A DNA stretch of 64,000 nucleotides from Oceanobacillus kimchii X50 (lineage in GTDB: Bacteria; Bacillota; Bacilli; Bacillales; Amphibacillaceae). Location: the NCBI RefSeq assembly GCF_000340475.1, contig NZ_CM001792.1:2484921-2548920 (forward strand), given 5' to 3'. The notes under the pieces are model-generated. The model ran no database searches. It was not told the origin of the DNA and worked only from the letters and a program-made list of their open reading frames with translations. Made by a program: the position numbers and the translations under genes. Of the stretch, positions 30,359 through 43,274 are shown one piece after another; position 1 is the stretch's first letter, and every line of letters begins with the position of its first letter.

Positions 30359-31099
30359 TTACCAATTTAAACTCTCTAGAAACTGATAAATATCTTCATG
30401 GAGCTGTTCTTTTTCTTTATCCATCGTTATTACATGTCCAGACTCTTCATACCATTTAATTTCTTTTTGGGAAGCTTCTATATTATCATAAATATAATTG
30501 GCACTGTCGGTATTAATCATTTTGTCATTTCTAGCCTGTACCACAAAAGTTGGTGTATAAATCATATCGATATTCGATTTTACTTCATTAATCGTCTTTG
30601 CTACACCTTTAAATAAGTCTTTGGATTTATCCATCAATTGATTCACTTCGTCTTCGATAACTTCTTTATCTTTCTTCTCCAATTGTTTAAATTCTGTAGA
30701 AAATTGACGGAACCCTTTTGTTAATTCCTCTTCATTATCAAAGAACATTGGAGAACACATAGTTACAATACCTTTAATTTTTTTTGAATAAGCTAATTTA
30801 AGTCCTAAAACCCCTCCCAAGGAAAGACCCGCAACTGCAATTTCTTCATATCCCAAATCTTTCAGATGATTATATGCAGCTTCCACATCTGCCCACCATT
30901 GTTCAGGGTTACTTTTAATTAATTCTTCAGGTGGTTGTCCATGTCCTCTATAAATTGGAGCATGAGAAGTATACCCTTTTTTCTCCAAAAATCTACCTAA
31001 CATACGTACGTCTGCTGAATGACCTGTAAATCCATGTAGTAATAATACTGCTTTATCTCCTGCTTCAAATGTAAATGGCTCTGGTAACTTAATTTTCAT
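30359..31099 (-). CDS. Carboxylesterase, alpha/beta hydrolase (YvaK/Est30-like), 246 aa
   Basis: Hydrolyses short- to medium-chain esters. The first 40 residues include [20 protein letters not shown] (oxyanion HGF), the nucleophile Ser is in [11 protein letters not shown] (GxSxG), the acid is in [11 protein letters not shown], and the His is in [11 protein letters not shown]. Size matches the Est30 carboxylesterases. It sits between secG and rnr, as in other bacilli. The natural substrate is unknown. Confidence 0.9.
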   Translation of the reverse strand: MKIKLPEPFTFEAGDKAVLLLHGFTGHSADVRMLGRFLEKKGYTSHAPIYRGHGQPPEELIKSNPEQWWADVEAAYNHLKDLGYEEIAVAGLSLGGVLGLKLAYSKKIKGIVTMCSPMFFDNEEELTKGFRQFSTEFKQLEKKDKEVIEDEVNQLMDKSKDLFKGVAKTINEVKSNIDMIYTPTFVVQARNDKMINTDSANYIYDNIEASQKEIKWYEESGHVITMDKEKEQLHEDIYQFLESLNW

Positions 31100-31159
31100 T
31101 CTCTCTATCTCCTTTATCGTCTCTATTACTTTACCCGTTCTTCAAGGTTCTACAACGTA

Positions 31160-31194
31160 AAAATAAAAAATCCTTACCACATAAGTGATAAGGA
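31160..31194 (-). terminator. Terminator after secG
   Basis: On the minus strand TCCTTATCAC-TTAT-GTGGTAAGGA, a 10-bp stem with one G-U pair, is followed by TTTTTTATTTTT. Confidence 0.88.
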
Positions 31195-31203
31195 ATCGCT
31201 TCT

Positions 31204-31437
31204 TTATTGTAAAACGTAAGCTGCTAAAAAGGCTAATACAAAGAATAGAACACCTGTTACAATTGTAGAACGATGTAATACTAAATCTATTCCTCTTGCT
31301 TTTTGCTTACCAAATAATTGTTCTGCTCCTCCGGAAACGGCTCCTGATAACCCAGCACTTTTTCCAGATTGTAATAAAACAAGTGTAATCATCACAATAA
31401 CATCAATAACAAGCAATACATTTATCACAGTAATCAT
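31204..31437 (-). CDS. secG: Preprotein translocase subunit SecG, 77 aa
   Basis: An auxiliary SecYEG membrane subunit. Two hydrophobic segments ([20 protein letters not shown] and [17 protein letters not shown]) surround the conserved [20 protein letters not shown]. The ATG at 31437 follows AGGAGGTG at a 9-base spacing; a GTG at 31449 overlaps that site. Length is typical. Confidence 0.93.
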   Translation of the reverse strand: MITVINVLLVIDVIVMITLVLLQSGKSAGLSGAVSGGAEQLFGKQKARGIDLVLHRSTIVTGVLFFVLAFLAAYVLQ

Positions 31438-31449
31438 GTGTTCCGACAC

Positions 31450-31673
31450 CTCCTGTATCCGACAATACCTAACATATACTTTATCATATAATGGATTTAT
31501 TTAGCAACATGAATTATTATATTATTTTAAACGTCGGTAATTTTAGCTCCATTTATTATGTAATTGAACCCATTAAGGAATAGATTCAATTCTATAAATT
31601 TTTTGTATGTTTTGCAATTATCATTACAGCGTCATAAAATATTAATATATATATTAACAATAGGAGGAAACTC
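31450..31673. other. Intergenic region between divergent secG and the hydrolase gene
   Basis: An A/T-rich region with no reading frame. CATATAATGG near 31485 is a -10-like element on the plus strand, but I see no convincing -35. Promoters for both flanking genes must lie here. Confidence 0.4.
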
Positions 31674-32579
31674 ATGGAACAATCCTATTATTTAACAATG
31701 CAAGATCAGACCAAACTACATGTAAAGCAATGGAATCCCAATACAAATCCAATTGGAATCATCCAAATTGCACATGGGATGGCTGAACACATCTCCCGCT
31801 ATCAATATTTTGCAGAATACTTTATCAATGAAGGTTTTATTGTATTAGGAAATGATCATCGTGGTCATGGTAAAACCGGTGAACAACATGTTCAAGGTTT
31901 TTTCGCAGATGAAGATGGAAAAGCAATTGTCATTCAAGATATGTATGAAGTAATGCAAATAACTAAAAAGCATTACCCTTTTCTTCCTTACTATTTTGTC
32001 GGTCATAGTATGGGTTCATTTTTAATGCGAAATTTTATTCAAAAATACAGTGATTGCATCGATGGATTAATATTAACCGGTACGGGGCACTATCCAAGAA
32101 TAACAAGTTTTTCGGGACGATTTCTAGCATCTCTACTCCCACCACATGATAAATCTAGGCTAATGAATTATTTAGCTTTCGGAAATAGTAATAGACGAAT
32201 TCCTTCCCCAGCACATAAATATAGTTGGTTAACTAGAGATCTAGAACAAGCAGTTGCGTATGAAGACGATCCACTATCAGGATATATACCAACTGCTCGT
32301 TTCTTTTATGATCTACTTGATAGTATTCATTCCATGCTAAATCCTATTTTAAATTGTAACATTCGTAAAGATCTTCCTTTACTTTTACTAAGTGGGGATG
32401 CAGACCCTATTGGAAGATACGGAAAGGGTATTTGGAAAACTGCAAACATATACCATAAATTAGGATTGGGTAATATTACCATTAGCATCTTTGAAGATGG
32501 GCGACATGAATTATTTAATGATATATGTAGAGATGAAGCGTTTACAATGATAAATAGTTGGTTAAAAGCATATCTATAG
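31674..32579 (+). CDS. Alpha/beta hydrolase (monoacylglycerol lipase / lysophospholipase-like), 301 aa
   Basis: A serine hydrolase of the Hydrolase_4 type. The signs are IIQIAHGMAEHISRYQYFAE, VLGNDHRGHGKTG, the nucleophile elbow FVGHSMGSFLM (GxSxG), the acid in LLSGDADPIG and the His in FEDGRHELFNDI. Typical substrates are monoglycerides or lysolipids. It has GGAGG 6 bases before the ATG. It is a single gene on the plus strand. Confidence 0.85.
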   Translation: MEQSYYLTMQDQTKLHVKQWNPNTNPIGIIQIAHGMAEHISRYQYFAEYFINEGFIVLGNDHRGHGKTGEQHVQGFFADEDGKAIVIQDMYEVMQITKKHYPFLPYYFVGHSMGSFLMRNFIQKYSDCIDGLILTGTGHYPRITSFSGRFLASLLPPHDKSRLMNYLAFGNSNRRIPSPAHKYSWLTRDLEQAVAYEDDPLSGYIPTARFFYDLLDSIHSMLNPILNCNIRKDLPLLLLSGDADPIGRYGKGIWKTANIYHKLGLGNITISIFEDGRHELFNDICRDEAFTMINSWLKAYL

Positions 32580-32669
32580 GGATTCTATTAGTTGCACCAT
32601 ATAGGAAAAATGATTTAAAATATACAAGGATACAAAATACTACATACCCATGAAGAAAGGATGTTCAGC

Positions 32670-34385
32670 ATGGCACAAAATATCGAAGGAATTGCAGCTT
32701 CTTCTGGCATTGCAATTGCTAAGGCATACGAACTAAAAACTCCTGATCTGTCATTCGAAAGAAGTAACATAGATGATCCAGCTAGTGAAATTACTCGCCT
32801 TGACAAAGCTTTAGAGATTTCTAAACAAGAACTTGAAAAAATCAAAGCGCATACACTCAAAGAAATTGGCGAGGAACACGCGGAAATCTTTTCTGCACAT
32901 TTATTAGTTTTAAGTGATCCTGAACTGATAGGTCCAATGCAAGACAAAATTAACGAAGAGAGAATAAACGCTGAAGCTGCTTTAGATGAAGTAGCAACAA
33001 TGTTTGTTGAAATGTTTAAAGCAATGGATAATGAATACATGAGAGAACGTGCAGCTGATATCCAAGACGTTACCAAGCGTGTGATGTCTCACCTTTTAGG
33101 TGTCACTTTCCCAGATCCTGCACTTATTGATGAGCAAGTAGTTGTTATTGCAGAAGATTTAACTCCATCGGATACTGCTCAACTAAATCGTGAATTTGTT
33201 AAAGGATTTGCAACTGATATTGGCGGTAGAACCTCTCACTCGGCAATAATGGCACGTTCACTAGAAATTCCTGCTGTTGTAGGCACAAAAAATATTACTT
33301 CATCCGTACAAAAAAATGATTTAATTATTGTAGATGGATTAGATGGAAATATCATAATTAATCCATCAGACGACGAAATACAAACATATAAACAAAAACA
33401 AGCAGATTTCGCCAAAAAACAACAAGAATGGGCAAAACTAAAAGATGAGCCTAGCTTTACGAAAGATGGTGAACAAGTTGAACTTGCCGCTAATATTGGT
33501 ACTCCTGATGATGTTGAAGGAGTATTAAACAATGGCGGAGAAGGTGTAGGTTTATATAGAACAGAATTTTTATATATGGGTAAATCTGAACTTCCTTCTG
33601 AGGACGAGCAATTCGACGCTTATAAAGCAGTTTTAGAAAAGATGGATGGTAAACCTGTAGTAGTTCGTACTTTAGATGTAGGTGGAGATAAGGAAATTAG
33701 TTATTTAGATCTTCCAAAAGAGCTAAATCCTTTTCTAGGTTATCGTGCAATTCGTTTCTGCTTAGAGAATGAACATGTATTCCGTCCACAATTACGTGCA
33801 TTACTTCGTGCTAGTGCTTATGGAAACTTGAAAATTATGTTTCCTATGATTGCTACAATTGAAGAGTTCCGTCAAGCTAAAGCTCTATTAATCGAAGAAA
33901 AAGAGTCCTTAAAAAATGATGGAATTGAAGTTTCTGATGATATAGAAATAGGAATTATGGTAGAAATCCCATCTACAGCTGTTATTGCAAAACAATTTGC
34001 AAAAGAAGTTGATTTCTTTAGTATCGGTACAAATGACTTGATTCAATACACAATGGCTGCAGATCGTATGAATGAGCAAGTCTCTTATCTATACCAGCCA
34101 TATAACCCTGCAATTTTAAACTTAATTAATACGGTTATTGAAGCAGCCCATGCTGAAGATAAATGGGTAGGCATGTGCGGTGAAATGGCAGGAGATTCAA
34201 TTGCTATTCCTTTATTAGTAGGGCTTGGTTTGGACGAGTTCAGTATGAGCGCAACTTCTATACTTCCTGCTAGAACACAATTACTAAACCTAAGTAAAAA
34301 AGAATTAGTAAAAGCAAAAGATCAATTCCTAGCAATGAGCACATCAGAAGAAGTAGTGGCATTTGTTAAGGAAATAATGGAATAA
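32670..34385 (+). CDS. ptsI: Phosphoenolpyruvate-protein phosphotransferase (Enzyme I), 571 aa
   Basis: Starts the sugar PTS phosphate relay by transferring phosphate from PEP to HPr. The active His is H190 in [20 protein letters not shown]. The PEP-binding barrel shows [33 protein letters not shown] and the Cys region [15 protein letters not shown] chose ATG at 32670 ([13 protein letters not shown]) because AAAGGA is well spaced and it matches Enzyme I starts. There is no ptsH upstream: the preceding gene is a hydrolase. Confidence 0.93.
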   Translation: MAQNIEGIAASSGIAIAKAYELKTPDLSFERSNIDDPASEITRLDKALEISKQELEKIKAHTLKEIGEEHAEIFSAHLLVLSDPELIGPMQDKINEERINAEAALDEVATMFVEMFKAMDNEYMRERAADIQDVTKRVMSHLLGVTFPDPALIDEQVVVIAEDLTPSDTAQLNREFVKGFATDIGGRTSHSAIMARSLEIPAVVGTKNITSSVQKNDLIIVDGLDGNIIINPSDDEIQTYKQKQADFAKKQQEWAKLKDEPSFTKDGEQVELAANIGTPDDVEGVLNNGGEGVGLYRTEFLYMGKSELPSEDEQFDAYKAVLEKMDGKPVVVRTLDVGGDKEISYLDLPKELNPFLGYRAIRFCLENEHVFRPQLRALLRASAYGNLKIMFPMIATIEEFRQAKALLIEEKESLKNDGIEVSDDIEIGIMVEIPSTAVIAKQFAKEVDFFSIGTNDLIQYTMAADRMNEQVSYLYQPYNPAILNLINTVIEAAHAEDKWVGMCGEMAGDSIAIPLLVGLGLDEFSMSATSILPARTQLLNLSKKELVKAKDQFLAMSTSEEVVAFVKEIME

Positions 34386-34398
34386 AAGATTAACGCTG

Positions 34399-34440
34399 AT
34401 AGGTTCTCATCATACAAGTGAGAACCTATTTTTCATTTTT
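34399..34440. terminator. Bidirectional terminator between ptsI and the nucleoside hydrolase
   Basis: ATAGGTTCTCA and TGAGAACCTAT form a perfect 11-bp stem followed by TTTTTCATTTTT on the plus strand. The stop codon of the convergent hydrolase gene (34426-34428) lies inside the stem. Confidence 0.85.
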
Positions 34441-35409
34441 ATATAACGACCGATCAAATTGACCACTCGACATAATTGTCATAAAATCGAAAAAGAATTG
34501 CTGATATTCCATTTGAAAAGCAATTTGATGGTTATTTGTCTCCGTAATAGCATAATATCCATCTTCATAGGGGCGTATATCGGCAATACTTTGTCCCCTC
34601 TCCTCACCTAACAATGATTGGACAATCATTATCGGTCTACTAAAATATTGAAACATATCTTTATTTTTTATAGCCATTAATACTAATACATCATGCATGG
34701 GACTTCCCATAATTGACGGATCTCTTTTTTTATAAAAATCATAGTAATAATCAATCATTGGCTTTACAATAGAAATTTGTCCGACCTGATCAATATAATT
34801 TACCATTTCAGGAGTAACTATTGCTTGATTTGATACATTAAGTGGTAAGATCGTCAGGTTAGTAGCAAAGCGCATCACTAATTGTGCGGCTACTGGATCA
34901 CCGTGAAAATTGGCTTCAGCTACAGCTGTAATATTTCCAGGAACCCAAAATGCTCCCCCCATAATATAAATTCCTTTTACTTCTCCCATTAAATCTTCAT
35001 ATAATATAAATAATGTTGCTAAGTCGGTTAGCCTGCCAATATTAGCTATGTATATATCTTCATATTTTTCAATTATATCGATTATCTGTAAAAAGTTTTC
35101 AACTACCTCCGCATCATTTATAGGAGGAATAATCGGGCCCATACCGTACTCACCATGAATATCCGATACTTCTTTTGGTATTTCCCCTGTCATTGGACGC
35201 TGTGCACCCAATATTAATGGTACCTGTAGATCTTTATAATTTAATAGATCTTGTATGTAACTAATTGTATTTGTGGCTTTCTCACGACTTATATTTCCAT
35301 ATGATGCGACTACTGCAACAACTTCTATTTCTTCATCTAATGCGGCATAAATGAGCGTAATAATATCATCAATACCTATATCACCAAATAACAATACTTT
35401 CTTTACCAT
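34426..35409 (-). CDS. Inosine-uridine-preferring-type nucleoside hydrolase, 327 aa
   Basis: Expected to cleave ribonucleosides to base plus ribose. The calcium-binding loop near the N-terminus is FGDIGIDDIITLI, which keeps the second, fourth and fifth Asp-equivalents of D-x-D-x-x-x-D-D but lacks the first Asp. The other loop, GSPMHDVLVLMAIK, with HD, is intact. Similar variants (FGDPGIDD) are seen in other bacilli, so activity is still likely. It is a single gene after the glycolytic operon. Confidence 0.8.
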   Translation of the reverse strand: MVKKVLLFGDIGIDDIITLIYAALDEEIEVVAVVASYGNISREKATNTISYIQDLLNYKDLQVPLILGAQRPMTGEIPKEVSDIHGEYGMGPIIPPINDAEVVENFLQIIDIIEKYEDIYIANIGRLTDLATLFILYEDLMGEVKGIYIMGGAFWVPGNITAVAEANFHGDPVAAQLVMRFATNLTILPLNVSNQAIVTPEMVNYIDQVGQISIVKPMIDYYYDFYKKRDPSIMGSPMHDVLVLMAIKNKDMFQYFSRPIMIVQSLLGEERGQSIADIRPYEDGYYAITETNNHQIAFQMEYQQFFFDFMTIMSSGQFDRSLYKNEK

Positions 35410-35475
35410 AATTACCCCCTTTGTTTAACTTATGCTTAAAAGTAGCAAACTTTCCTAAATTAGATATGAAGTATA

Positions 35476-35519
35476 TAAAAAAACTACAATCAGAGTAATA
35501 ACTCCAATTGTAGTTTTTT
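35476..35519 (-). terminator. Terminator after eno
   Basis: A long stem (AAAAAACTACAAT ... ATTGTAGTTTTTT) with an inner GAG/CTC pair lies directly after the eno stop. It is T-rich on the exit side and marks the end of the glycolytic operon. Confidence 0.9.
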
Positions 35520-35522
35520 GAC

Positions 35523-36824
<1,302 letters not shown>

Positions 36825-36835
36825 TTAATGATTAA

Positions 36836-38374
36836 TTATTTTTTAATAAGACTATTTCCTGTCATTTCTTTCGGTTTATCTACACCTAACAAATCAAGTA
36901 GTGTTGGAGATAAATCTGCTAAGATTCCACCATCACGTAACTCTATATCATCTTTGGTCACAATAACAGGTACTGGATTTGTTGTATGAGCAGTCATTGG
37001 TTTATCTTCCAAAGTGATAACTTCATCGGAATTACCATGGTCTGCAGTTATAATTGCATGACCACCCAATTCAGTAATTTTTTCAATTACTTTACCTAAA
37101 CATTCATCCACTGCTTCAATAGCATCGATAGTCGGTTGTAATTTTCCTGAATGCCCAACCATATCTGGGTTGGCAAAATTCAAGATAATTGCATTTTGTT
37201 CTCCTTTATCTAATTCCTCTATTAGTGCATCAGTAACTTCATACGCACTCATCTCAGGTTTTAGATCATAGGTTGCGACTTTGGGCGAGTCAATTAGAAT
37301 ACGCTTTTCACCAGGAAATTCTTTTTCACGTCCACCACTCATAAAGAAAGTGACATGTGGATATTTTTCCGTTTCTGCAATACGTAATTGGTTTAAGTTG
37401 TTTTGTGCTAAAACTTCTCCAATGGTATTATCTAAATTTACTGGTTGATAGGCAACATATCCATCTACTGTTTCACTAAAGTTGGTCAACATAACGAAGT
37501 CTAGTTTTTTTGGAGCTTTATCTCCTCGATCAAAGTCACGGAAATCCTCATTCGCAAATGTTCTAGAAATTTGGATTGCACGATCTGGACGGAAATTATA
37601 GAAGATAATAGAATCTTCATCCTTGATCGTAGCCACAGGTTCATCATTTTCATCTGTAATTACAGATGGAATTACAAACTCATCATAAATTTCATTATCA
37701 TAGTTGTCATCTACAACTTCTTGAGCGCTCTTATATGATGGACCCTCACCATATACCATTGCATCATAACATTTCTTCACACGATCCCAACGCTTGTCAC
37801 GATCCATGGAATAGTAACGACCAGAAATGGTAGCGAATTGACCAACTCCTAATTCGTCCATCACAGCTTGTGTTTCTTTGATATATTTGTTTGCTGTTTT
37901 CGGTCCAACATCACGACCGTCTAAGAACGCATGTACAAATACATTCTCTAAACCGTGTTTCTTCGCTAAACGCAGCAATGCGAATAGATGATTAATATGA
38001 CTATGCACCCCACCATCAGATAATAATCCAAATAGGTGAAGCGCTTTGTCATTTTTCTTTGCATGTTCTACTGATTTGATAAATGCATCAATCTCGTAGA
38101 AGTCACCTTCGTCGATGGACACATTCACACGAGTAAGACTTTGATATACAATACGGCCAGCACCAATGTTCAAATGTCCAACTTCAGAATTACCCATTTG
38201 TCCATCTGGTAATCCAACAGCTTTTCCAGAAGCCTCAAGCTGATTATGCGCATATTGATTCCAATAACGGTCAAAATTAGGAGTTTTTGCTTGTTTGACT
38301 GCATTTCCTTTTACTTCATCACGAATCGCGAATCCATCAAGAATGATTAATGCAGCTAATTTTTCTTGACTCAT
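36836..38374 (-). CDS. gpmI: Phosphoglycerate mutase, cofactor-independent, 512 aa
   Basis: Interconverts 3- and 2-phosphoglycerate using two manganese ions. The nucleophile serine is in [15 protein letters not shown], with metal sites in [40 protein letters not shown] and [12 protein letters not shown]. The ATG overlaps the tpiA stop by 4 bases. Full length. Confidence 0.96.
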   Translation of the reverse strand: MSQEKLAALIILDGFAIRDEVKGNAVKQAKTPNFDRYWNQYAHNQLEASGKAVGLPDGQMGNSEVGHLNIGAGRIVYQSLTRVNVSIDEGDFYEIDAFIKSVEHAKKNDKALHLFGLLSDGGVHSHINHLFALLRLAKKHGLENVFVHAFLDGRDVGPKTANKYIKETQAVMDELGVGQFATISGRYYSMDRDKRWDRVKKCYDAMVYGEGPSYKSAQEVVDDNYDNEIYDEFVIPSVITDENDEPVATIKDEDSIIFYNFRPDRAIQISRTFANEDFRDFDRGDKAPKKLDFVMLTNFSETVDGYVAYQPVNLDNTIGEVLAQNNLNQLRIAETEKYPHVTFFMSGGREKEFPGEKRILIDSPKVATYDLKPEMSAYEVTDALIEELDKGEQNAIILNFANPDMVGHSGKLQPTIDAIEAVDECLGKVIEKITELGGHAIITADHGNSDEVITLEDKPMTAHTTNPVPVIVTKDDIELRDGGILADLSPTLLDLLGVDKPKEMTGNSLIKK

Positions 38375-39126
38375 TTTGTACCTGCCTCCACTAATTGTAG
38401 GAATGATTCAGGATCGAGACTTGCTCCCCCAACTAATGCTCCATCAATATCAGATTGAGCTAATAACTCATCTACATTAGCAGGTTTTACACTCCCGCCA
38501 TATTGAATAATTACTTTTTCAGCTATTTCTGTTGAAGTTACTTCAGCTACAACTTTACGGATTTCAGTGCAAACTTCATTCGCTTGTTCACTTGTAGCTG
38601 TTTTTCCTGTACCGATTGCCCATACTGGTTCATAAGCAATAATAGTTTCAGCAACTTGTTCATTTGAAAGACCAGCAACTGCTTGCTTTACTTGTTCTCC
38701 AACAATGTTCATTGTTTCATTTGCTTCACGTTGATCCAGTGTTTCGCCCACACAAACAATTGGGGTTAGGTCATGAGCAAATGCTGCTTTCGTTTTCTTA
38801 TTTACTAATTCGTCAGTTTCAGCAAATAGTTCTCTTCTTTCTGAATGACCAAGTACAACATGTGTTACACCTAAATCTTTCAACATCACTGGGCTAACTT
38901 CTCCAGTAAAAGCACCAGAATCTTCAAAATGCATGTTTTGCGCAGCTACCTTTACTTCTGATCCCTTCGCTTGTTCTACTAATTTTGGTAAGAAAGGGAA
39001 TGGTGCACATACAATTGCTTCTACATTTCCTTTTGGAGCTTTTGGTACTATCAAATCCATAAATTCTCCTGCTTCAGATAGTACTTTATTCATTTTCCAG
39101 TTACCAGCAATTACTTTTTTACGCAT
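38371..39126 (-). CDS. tpiA: Triosephosphate isomerase, 251 aa
   Basis: Interconverts DHAP and glyceraldehyde 3-phosphate. Catalytic residues: Lys in [10 protein letters not shown], His in [12 protein letters not shown], Glu in [16 protein letters not shown]; the phosphate loop is [12 protein letters not shown]. Full length. It is coupled to gpmI by a 4-base overlap. Confidence 0.97.
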   Translation of the reverse strand: MRKKVIAGNWKMNKVLSEAGEFMDLIVPKAPKGNVEAIVCAPFPFLPKLVEQAKGSEVKVAAQNMHFEDSGAFTGEVSPVMLKDLGVTHVVLGHSERRELFAETDELVNKKTKAAFAHDLTPIVCVGETLDQREANETMNIVGEQVKQAVAGLSNEQVAETIIAYEPVWAIGTGKTATSEQANEVCTEIRKVVAEVTSTEIAEKVIIQYGGSVKPANVDELLAQSDIDGALVGGASLDPESFLQLVEAGTK

Positions 39127-39152
39127 CGAATCACCTCTGTTAGTAATAATTA

Positions 39153-40334
39153 TTATTTATCATTTAGAGCAGCTAATCCAGGAAGTACTTTTCCTTCCAT
39201 GAATTCTAATGATGCTCCCCCACCTGTAGATACATGGTCCATATCTTCAGCAAGATCGAATTTTTCAACTGCCGCTGCAGAATCGCCACCACCTATTATG
39301 GAGTAACCTTCTGTAGTTGCTAGTGCTTCTGCTACAGCTTTTGTACCACCTGCGAATGCATTTAATTCAAATACTCCCATTGGTCCGTTCCATATAACAA
39401 GTTTAGACTCTTTTACGATACTACTATATTTTTCTCTAGTTTTTGTTCCAATATCTAAAGCTTCCCAGTCAGAAGGAATTTTATCAATGTCTACAATTTT
39501 CGTATTGGCATCTTCTGAGAAATCATCTGCTACAACCGCATCTACTGGTAATACAAAGTTCACGCCTTTTTCTTTTGCTTTGTTCATAAATTGTTTAGCT
39601 AAATCAATCTTATCCTCTTCTAAAAGTGATTTTCCAATTTCGTGGCCTTGTGCTTTAATGAACGTGTAAGCAAGACCACCACCAATAATTAGATTATCCA
39701 CTTTATCTAATAGATTATCGATAACACTAATTTTATCTTTTACTTTCGCACCACCAATGATTGCTGTAAATGGGCGTTCTGGATTTTCAAGAGCATTTCC
39801 CAATGCTTCAATTTCTTTTTCCATTAATTGGCCTGCTGCTGCTGGCAATTTTTCTGCTATACCAGTTGTAGAGGCATGCGCACGATGGGCAGCACCAAAA
39901 GCATCATTCACATAAAGGTCTGCCATGTCAGCAAATGCTTCTACTAATGCAGGATCATTTTTTTCTTCTCCAGCTTCAAAGCGAACGTTCTCTATTAATA
40001 GAACACCACCGTTTTCTAACTCACTGATTGCCTGATGTACTTCATCACCATACACTTGATCTGTTTTCAATACTTCTTTACCTAATAGATCACTAAGTCT
40101 TCTAGCAACAGGGTCTAAACGTAGTTCTTCCACAACCGTTCCTTTTGGACGCCCTAAATGACTCGCTAAAATCACTTTTGCACCTTGTTTTGTTAATTGC
40201 TCAATTGTAGGTAGTGCAGCGCGAATACGCGTATCATCTGTGATTTCACCATCTTTTAAAGGAACATTGAAGTCTACACGTGTAAATACTCGTTTTCCTT
40301 CAACTTGTAGATCGTTAATTGTTTTTTTGTTCAA
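39153..40334 (-). CDS. pgk: Phosphoglycerate kinase, 393 aa
   Basis: Makes ATP and 3-phosphoglycerate. The motifs are [40 protein letters not shown] and the nucleotide loop [17 protein letters not shown] at 40334 is the start: it follows AGGAGGG, and NKKTINDLQ aligns with known N-termini; the longer upstream frame would start inside the promoter. It has its own promoter (40391) after a terminator behind gapA. Confidence 0.96.
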   Translation of the reverse strand: MNKKTINDLQVEGKRVFTRVDFNVPLKDGEITDDTRIRAALPTIEQLTKQGAKVILASHLGRPKGTVVEELRLDPVARRLSDLLGKEVLKTDQVYGDEVHQAISELENGGVLLIENVRFEAGEEKNDPALVEAFADMADLYVNDAFGAAHRAHASTTGIAEKLPAAAGQLMEKEIEALGNALENPERPFTAIIGGAKVKDKISVIDNLLDKVDNLIIGGGLAYTFIKAQGHEIGKSLLEEDKIDLAKQFMNKAKEKGVNFVLPVDAVVADDFSEDANTKIVDIDKIPSDWEALDIGTKTREKYSSIVKESKLVIWNGPMGVFELNAFAGGTKAVAEALATTEGYSIIGGGDSAAAVEKFDLAEDMDHVSTGGGASLEFMEGKVLPGLAALNDK

Positions 40335-40390
40335 GATAATCCCTCCTAATACTGGATTATGTAATACATAATCATCCATGACCAAGCAAT

Positions 40391-40415
40391 ATTATACCAT
40401 GTAACAGTCATTTTA
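40391..40415 (-). promoter_or_regulatory. pgk promoter with extended -10
   Basis: TGGTATAAT on the minus strand (-10 at 40391-40396), with TTGATT 19 bases further upstream. The predicted 5' leader is about 50 bases. This would allow constitutive pgk-tpiA-gpmI-eno expression apart from CggR control, as known for B. subtilis. Confidence 0.65.
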
Positions 40416-40428
40416 AATCAATACTATT

Positions 40429-40466
40429 AAAATGGAAAATGGAGGAGGAAACCATTCCCTCCTCCA
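40429..40466 (-). terminator. Terminator between gapA and pgk
   Basis: The minus strand reads TGGAGGAGG-GAATGGTTT-CCTCCTCCA followed by TTTTCCATTTT: a perfect 9-bp G/C-rich stem. It would end most cggR-gapA transcripts. Confidence 0.8.
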
Positions 40467-40517
40467 ATATCCTTTCGTTCGAAGAGAATAAACTGTTTCT
40501 GCGAACGAATAATTCTA

Positions 40518-41537
<1,020 letters not shown>

Positions 41538-41571
41538 CTAGAATTTTTATTGAATTATATATATAAAGAGG

Positions 41572-42591
41572 TTACCCTCTTAATATCTCTTCCGCTGCAC
41601 CTTGATCGGTGATTAAGATATTACTTTTCGCCTGTTTGAAATAAGAGACGATTGCTTTTGCCTTTGAACTACCACCAGCTACCGTTATAACCTGTTTCGA
41701 GTCATCAATATCTTGGAGTTGTATTCCTACCGTTTTAACTTTATAAATTACATTTCCATATTCGTCAAAATAATAACCAAATGCTTCGCCTACTGCGTTC
41801 TTCTCTTTTAATAGCTGCATTACTTCTTGAGAAGATCGCCTACGCTCAGCCATTTTCAATGCATCTCCAACTCCATGCAGAACAATATTCGAAGACTTTA
41901 TAACTTCTAAAGCTTCCATAACATGTGGTTCTTTCATGATTGTTTCATATGTCGAATCACTTATAGGATCAGGTACATATAACATGCGATAATCACCGTC
42001 TGTTTTACGAGCCATTTCTGATACGATTCTCGAAGCCTGATTCTCTACTTTTTCTCCTATACCACCTCGGGCAGGAACAAAAAGTACTTGTTTATCTTTC
42101 GTTAGAGGAGTCATCGCATCCGCTACAGCAGCAATTGTACTACCACCCGTTACAGCTATCGTATTATTAGAAGTAAGTTTCTTTCGTAAATACGATACTG
42201 CAGCTTTACCCATCTCTGTTTTTATGGAGGCACGCTGATCACTATCTCCAGGTACCACAATAACGGATTCTACTGATAATATTTCCTTTATTCTTTTTTC
42301 TAAAACATGGAGTCCACTTATTTCTCCAATCATTGCTGCTAATTGTCCCAGTACTACTTTGCCCTCTTTAGTAATAAACATTCCTTTTGTTGTAATTTCT
42401 ACCAAACCTTGGGCATGCAAAAAATCTATTTCGCTACGCACATGTCTTTCTGTTAAATTAGTATTCTCCGCCAAAGCACGTCGACCTATAGGCTGTAATA
42501 ACTCGACACTTTGAAGCAAAGAATAACGCTCTTTCATTACATGCACCAGCTCTGGAACAAGTCTTTTTTGTAACTCAATGATGGAATCCAT
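41572..42591 (-). CDS. cggR: Central glycolytic genes regulator CggR, 339 aa
   Basis: A SorC/DeoR-type repressor of gapA that responds to fructose-1,6-bisphosphate. N-terminal HTH: LLQPIGRRALAENTNLTERH and VRSEIDFLHAQGLVEITTKG. The sugar-binding domain has VVPGDSDQRASIKTEMGKAA, NTIAVTGGSTIAAVADAMTP and SSNIVLHGVGDALKMAERRR. It is the first gene of the operon, with its operator directly upstream. Confidence 0.95.
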   Translation of the reverse strand: MDSIIELQKRLVPELVHVMKERYSLLQSVELLQPIGRRALAENTNLTERHVRSEIDFLHAQGLVEITTKGMFITKEGKVVLGQLAAMIGEISGLHVLEKRIKEILSVESVIVVPGDSDQRASIKTEMGKAAVSYLRKKLTSNNTIAVTGGSTIAAVADAMTPLTKDKQVLFVPARGGIGEKVENQASRIVSEMARKTDGDYRMLYVPDPISDSTYETIMKEPHVMEALEVIKSSNIVLHGVGDALKMAERRRSSQEVMQLLKEKNAVGEAFGYYFDEYGNVIYKVKTVGIQLQDIDDSKQVITVAGGSSKAKAIVSYFKQAKSNILITDQGAAEEILRG

Positions 42592-42610
42592 CTACTAGCA
42601 CTCCCTTCAC

Positions 42611-42649
42611 CGGGATGAAATATGTCCCGCGTGGTTACATTATGTCCCG
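42611..42649 (-). promoter_or_regulatory. CggR operator
   Basis: On the minus strand CGGGACATAATGT and CGGGACATATTTC are direct repeats 20 bases apart (GTCCCG on the plus strand at 42644-42649 and 42624-42629). A further CGGG lies at 42611-42614 on the plus strand. This matches the tandem CGGGAC operator known from B. subtilis cggR. It lies between promoter and cggR start. Confidence 0.8.
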
Positions 42650-42660
42650 ATGACAACTTT

Positions 42661-42688
42661 ATTATATCATAATCTAACTCGAATTCAA
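42661..42688 (-). promoter_or_regulatory. cggR-gapA promoter
   Basis: On the minus strand TTGAAT (42683-42688), a 16-base spacer ending TGA, and TATAAT (42661-42666), thus also an extended -10. The operator starts about 12 bases downstream and would block elongation. Confidence 0.75.
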
Positions 42689-42689
42689 T

Positions 42690-43274
42690 CGAAAAGCTTT
42701 ATATATTATTTCCTAAAAACAAATAGCTTAAAATACTTTTTTTCAGAAGCTACTACTTCTCCATACGTAAAACCTCAATAAGTGTAGATATCGTTCTTCC
42801 TCTTCTGAATACTCGTACCACAGAGGCATGAACTAATGCCCTTAGATAGAATTGGACATCATAAGTATTTTATCACCCACTCCATCAGATATTATTAAAA
42901 TAAAAGTGTTATTCTCAGGTACAACTAGGCTAAAAAAGCTCTTACCTAAATAGCAAATTTATTTTCGCTTTGCCATTTAAATAAAAGCTTCAAATTGAAT
43001 GGTTTATTTATTTGAATTAATTTCATAATAAGAATTATAATTCATAATGTATAACATCTAAATGGTTCGCTATTGATTTCCATTGCAGACGGTGCATTTC
43101 AGCAGGCACCGATTTTTAGCTATCTTTAAAAAAAGAACACAATTTCTGATTGGATCTTCAGTTCGTGCTGTTACTGTAGGAGTTGCTGTCTTCCATTCCA
43201 AAGCCAAGTTGAGCTATAATCCGATCAATAATATATACCTATTACTGTAAATGAAACTTGGTTATTAAAAAAAT
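42690..43274. other. 585-base gene-free region between cggR and the glutaredoxin gene
   Basis: No reading frame with a ribosome site is visible on either strand. It is A/T-rich and contains copy A of a dispersed repeat at 43079-43210. In B. subtilis-type genomes other genes lie here, so the region is likely a scar of gene loss. Confidence 0.5.
43079..43210 (+). repeat. Dispersed repeat, copy A
   Basis: About 130 bases align along their whole length with 52733-52867, in the same orientation. Shared blocks are CAGA-GG, AGCAGGCACCG-TTTTTAGCTA, TGGATCTT-A-GTTC, AGGAGT-GC-GTCTTC and AGCCAAGT. Identity is partial, so both are decayed. A hairpin, CGGTGC ... GCACCG, followed by ATTTTT lies in this copy. 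Confidence 0.6.

Noticed and set aside
43081..43115. Terminator of an unseen plus-strand gene
   Set aside because: The CGGTGC/GCACCG hairpin is part of repeat copy A, its pairing is not kept in copy B, and no plus-strand gene precedes it.
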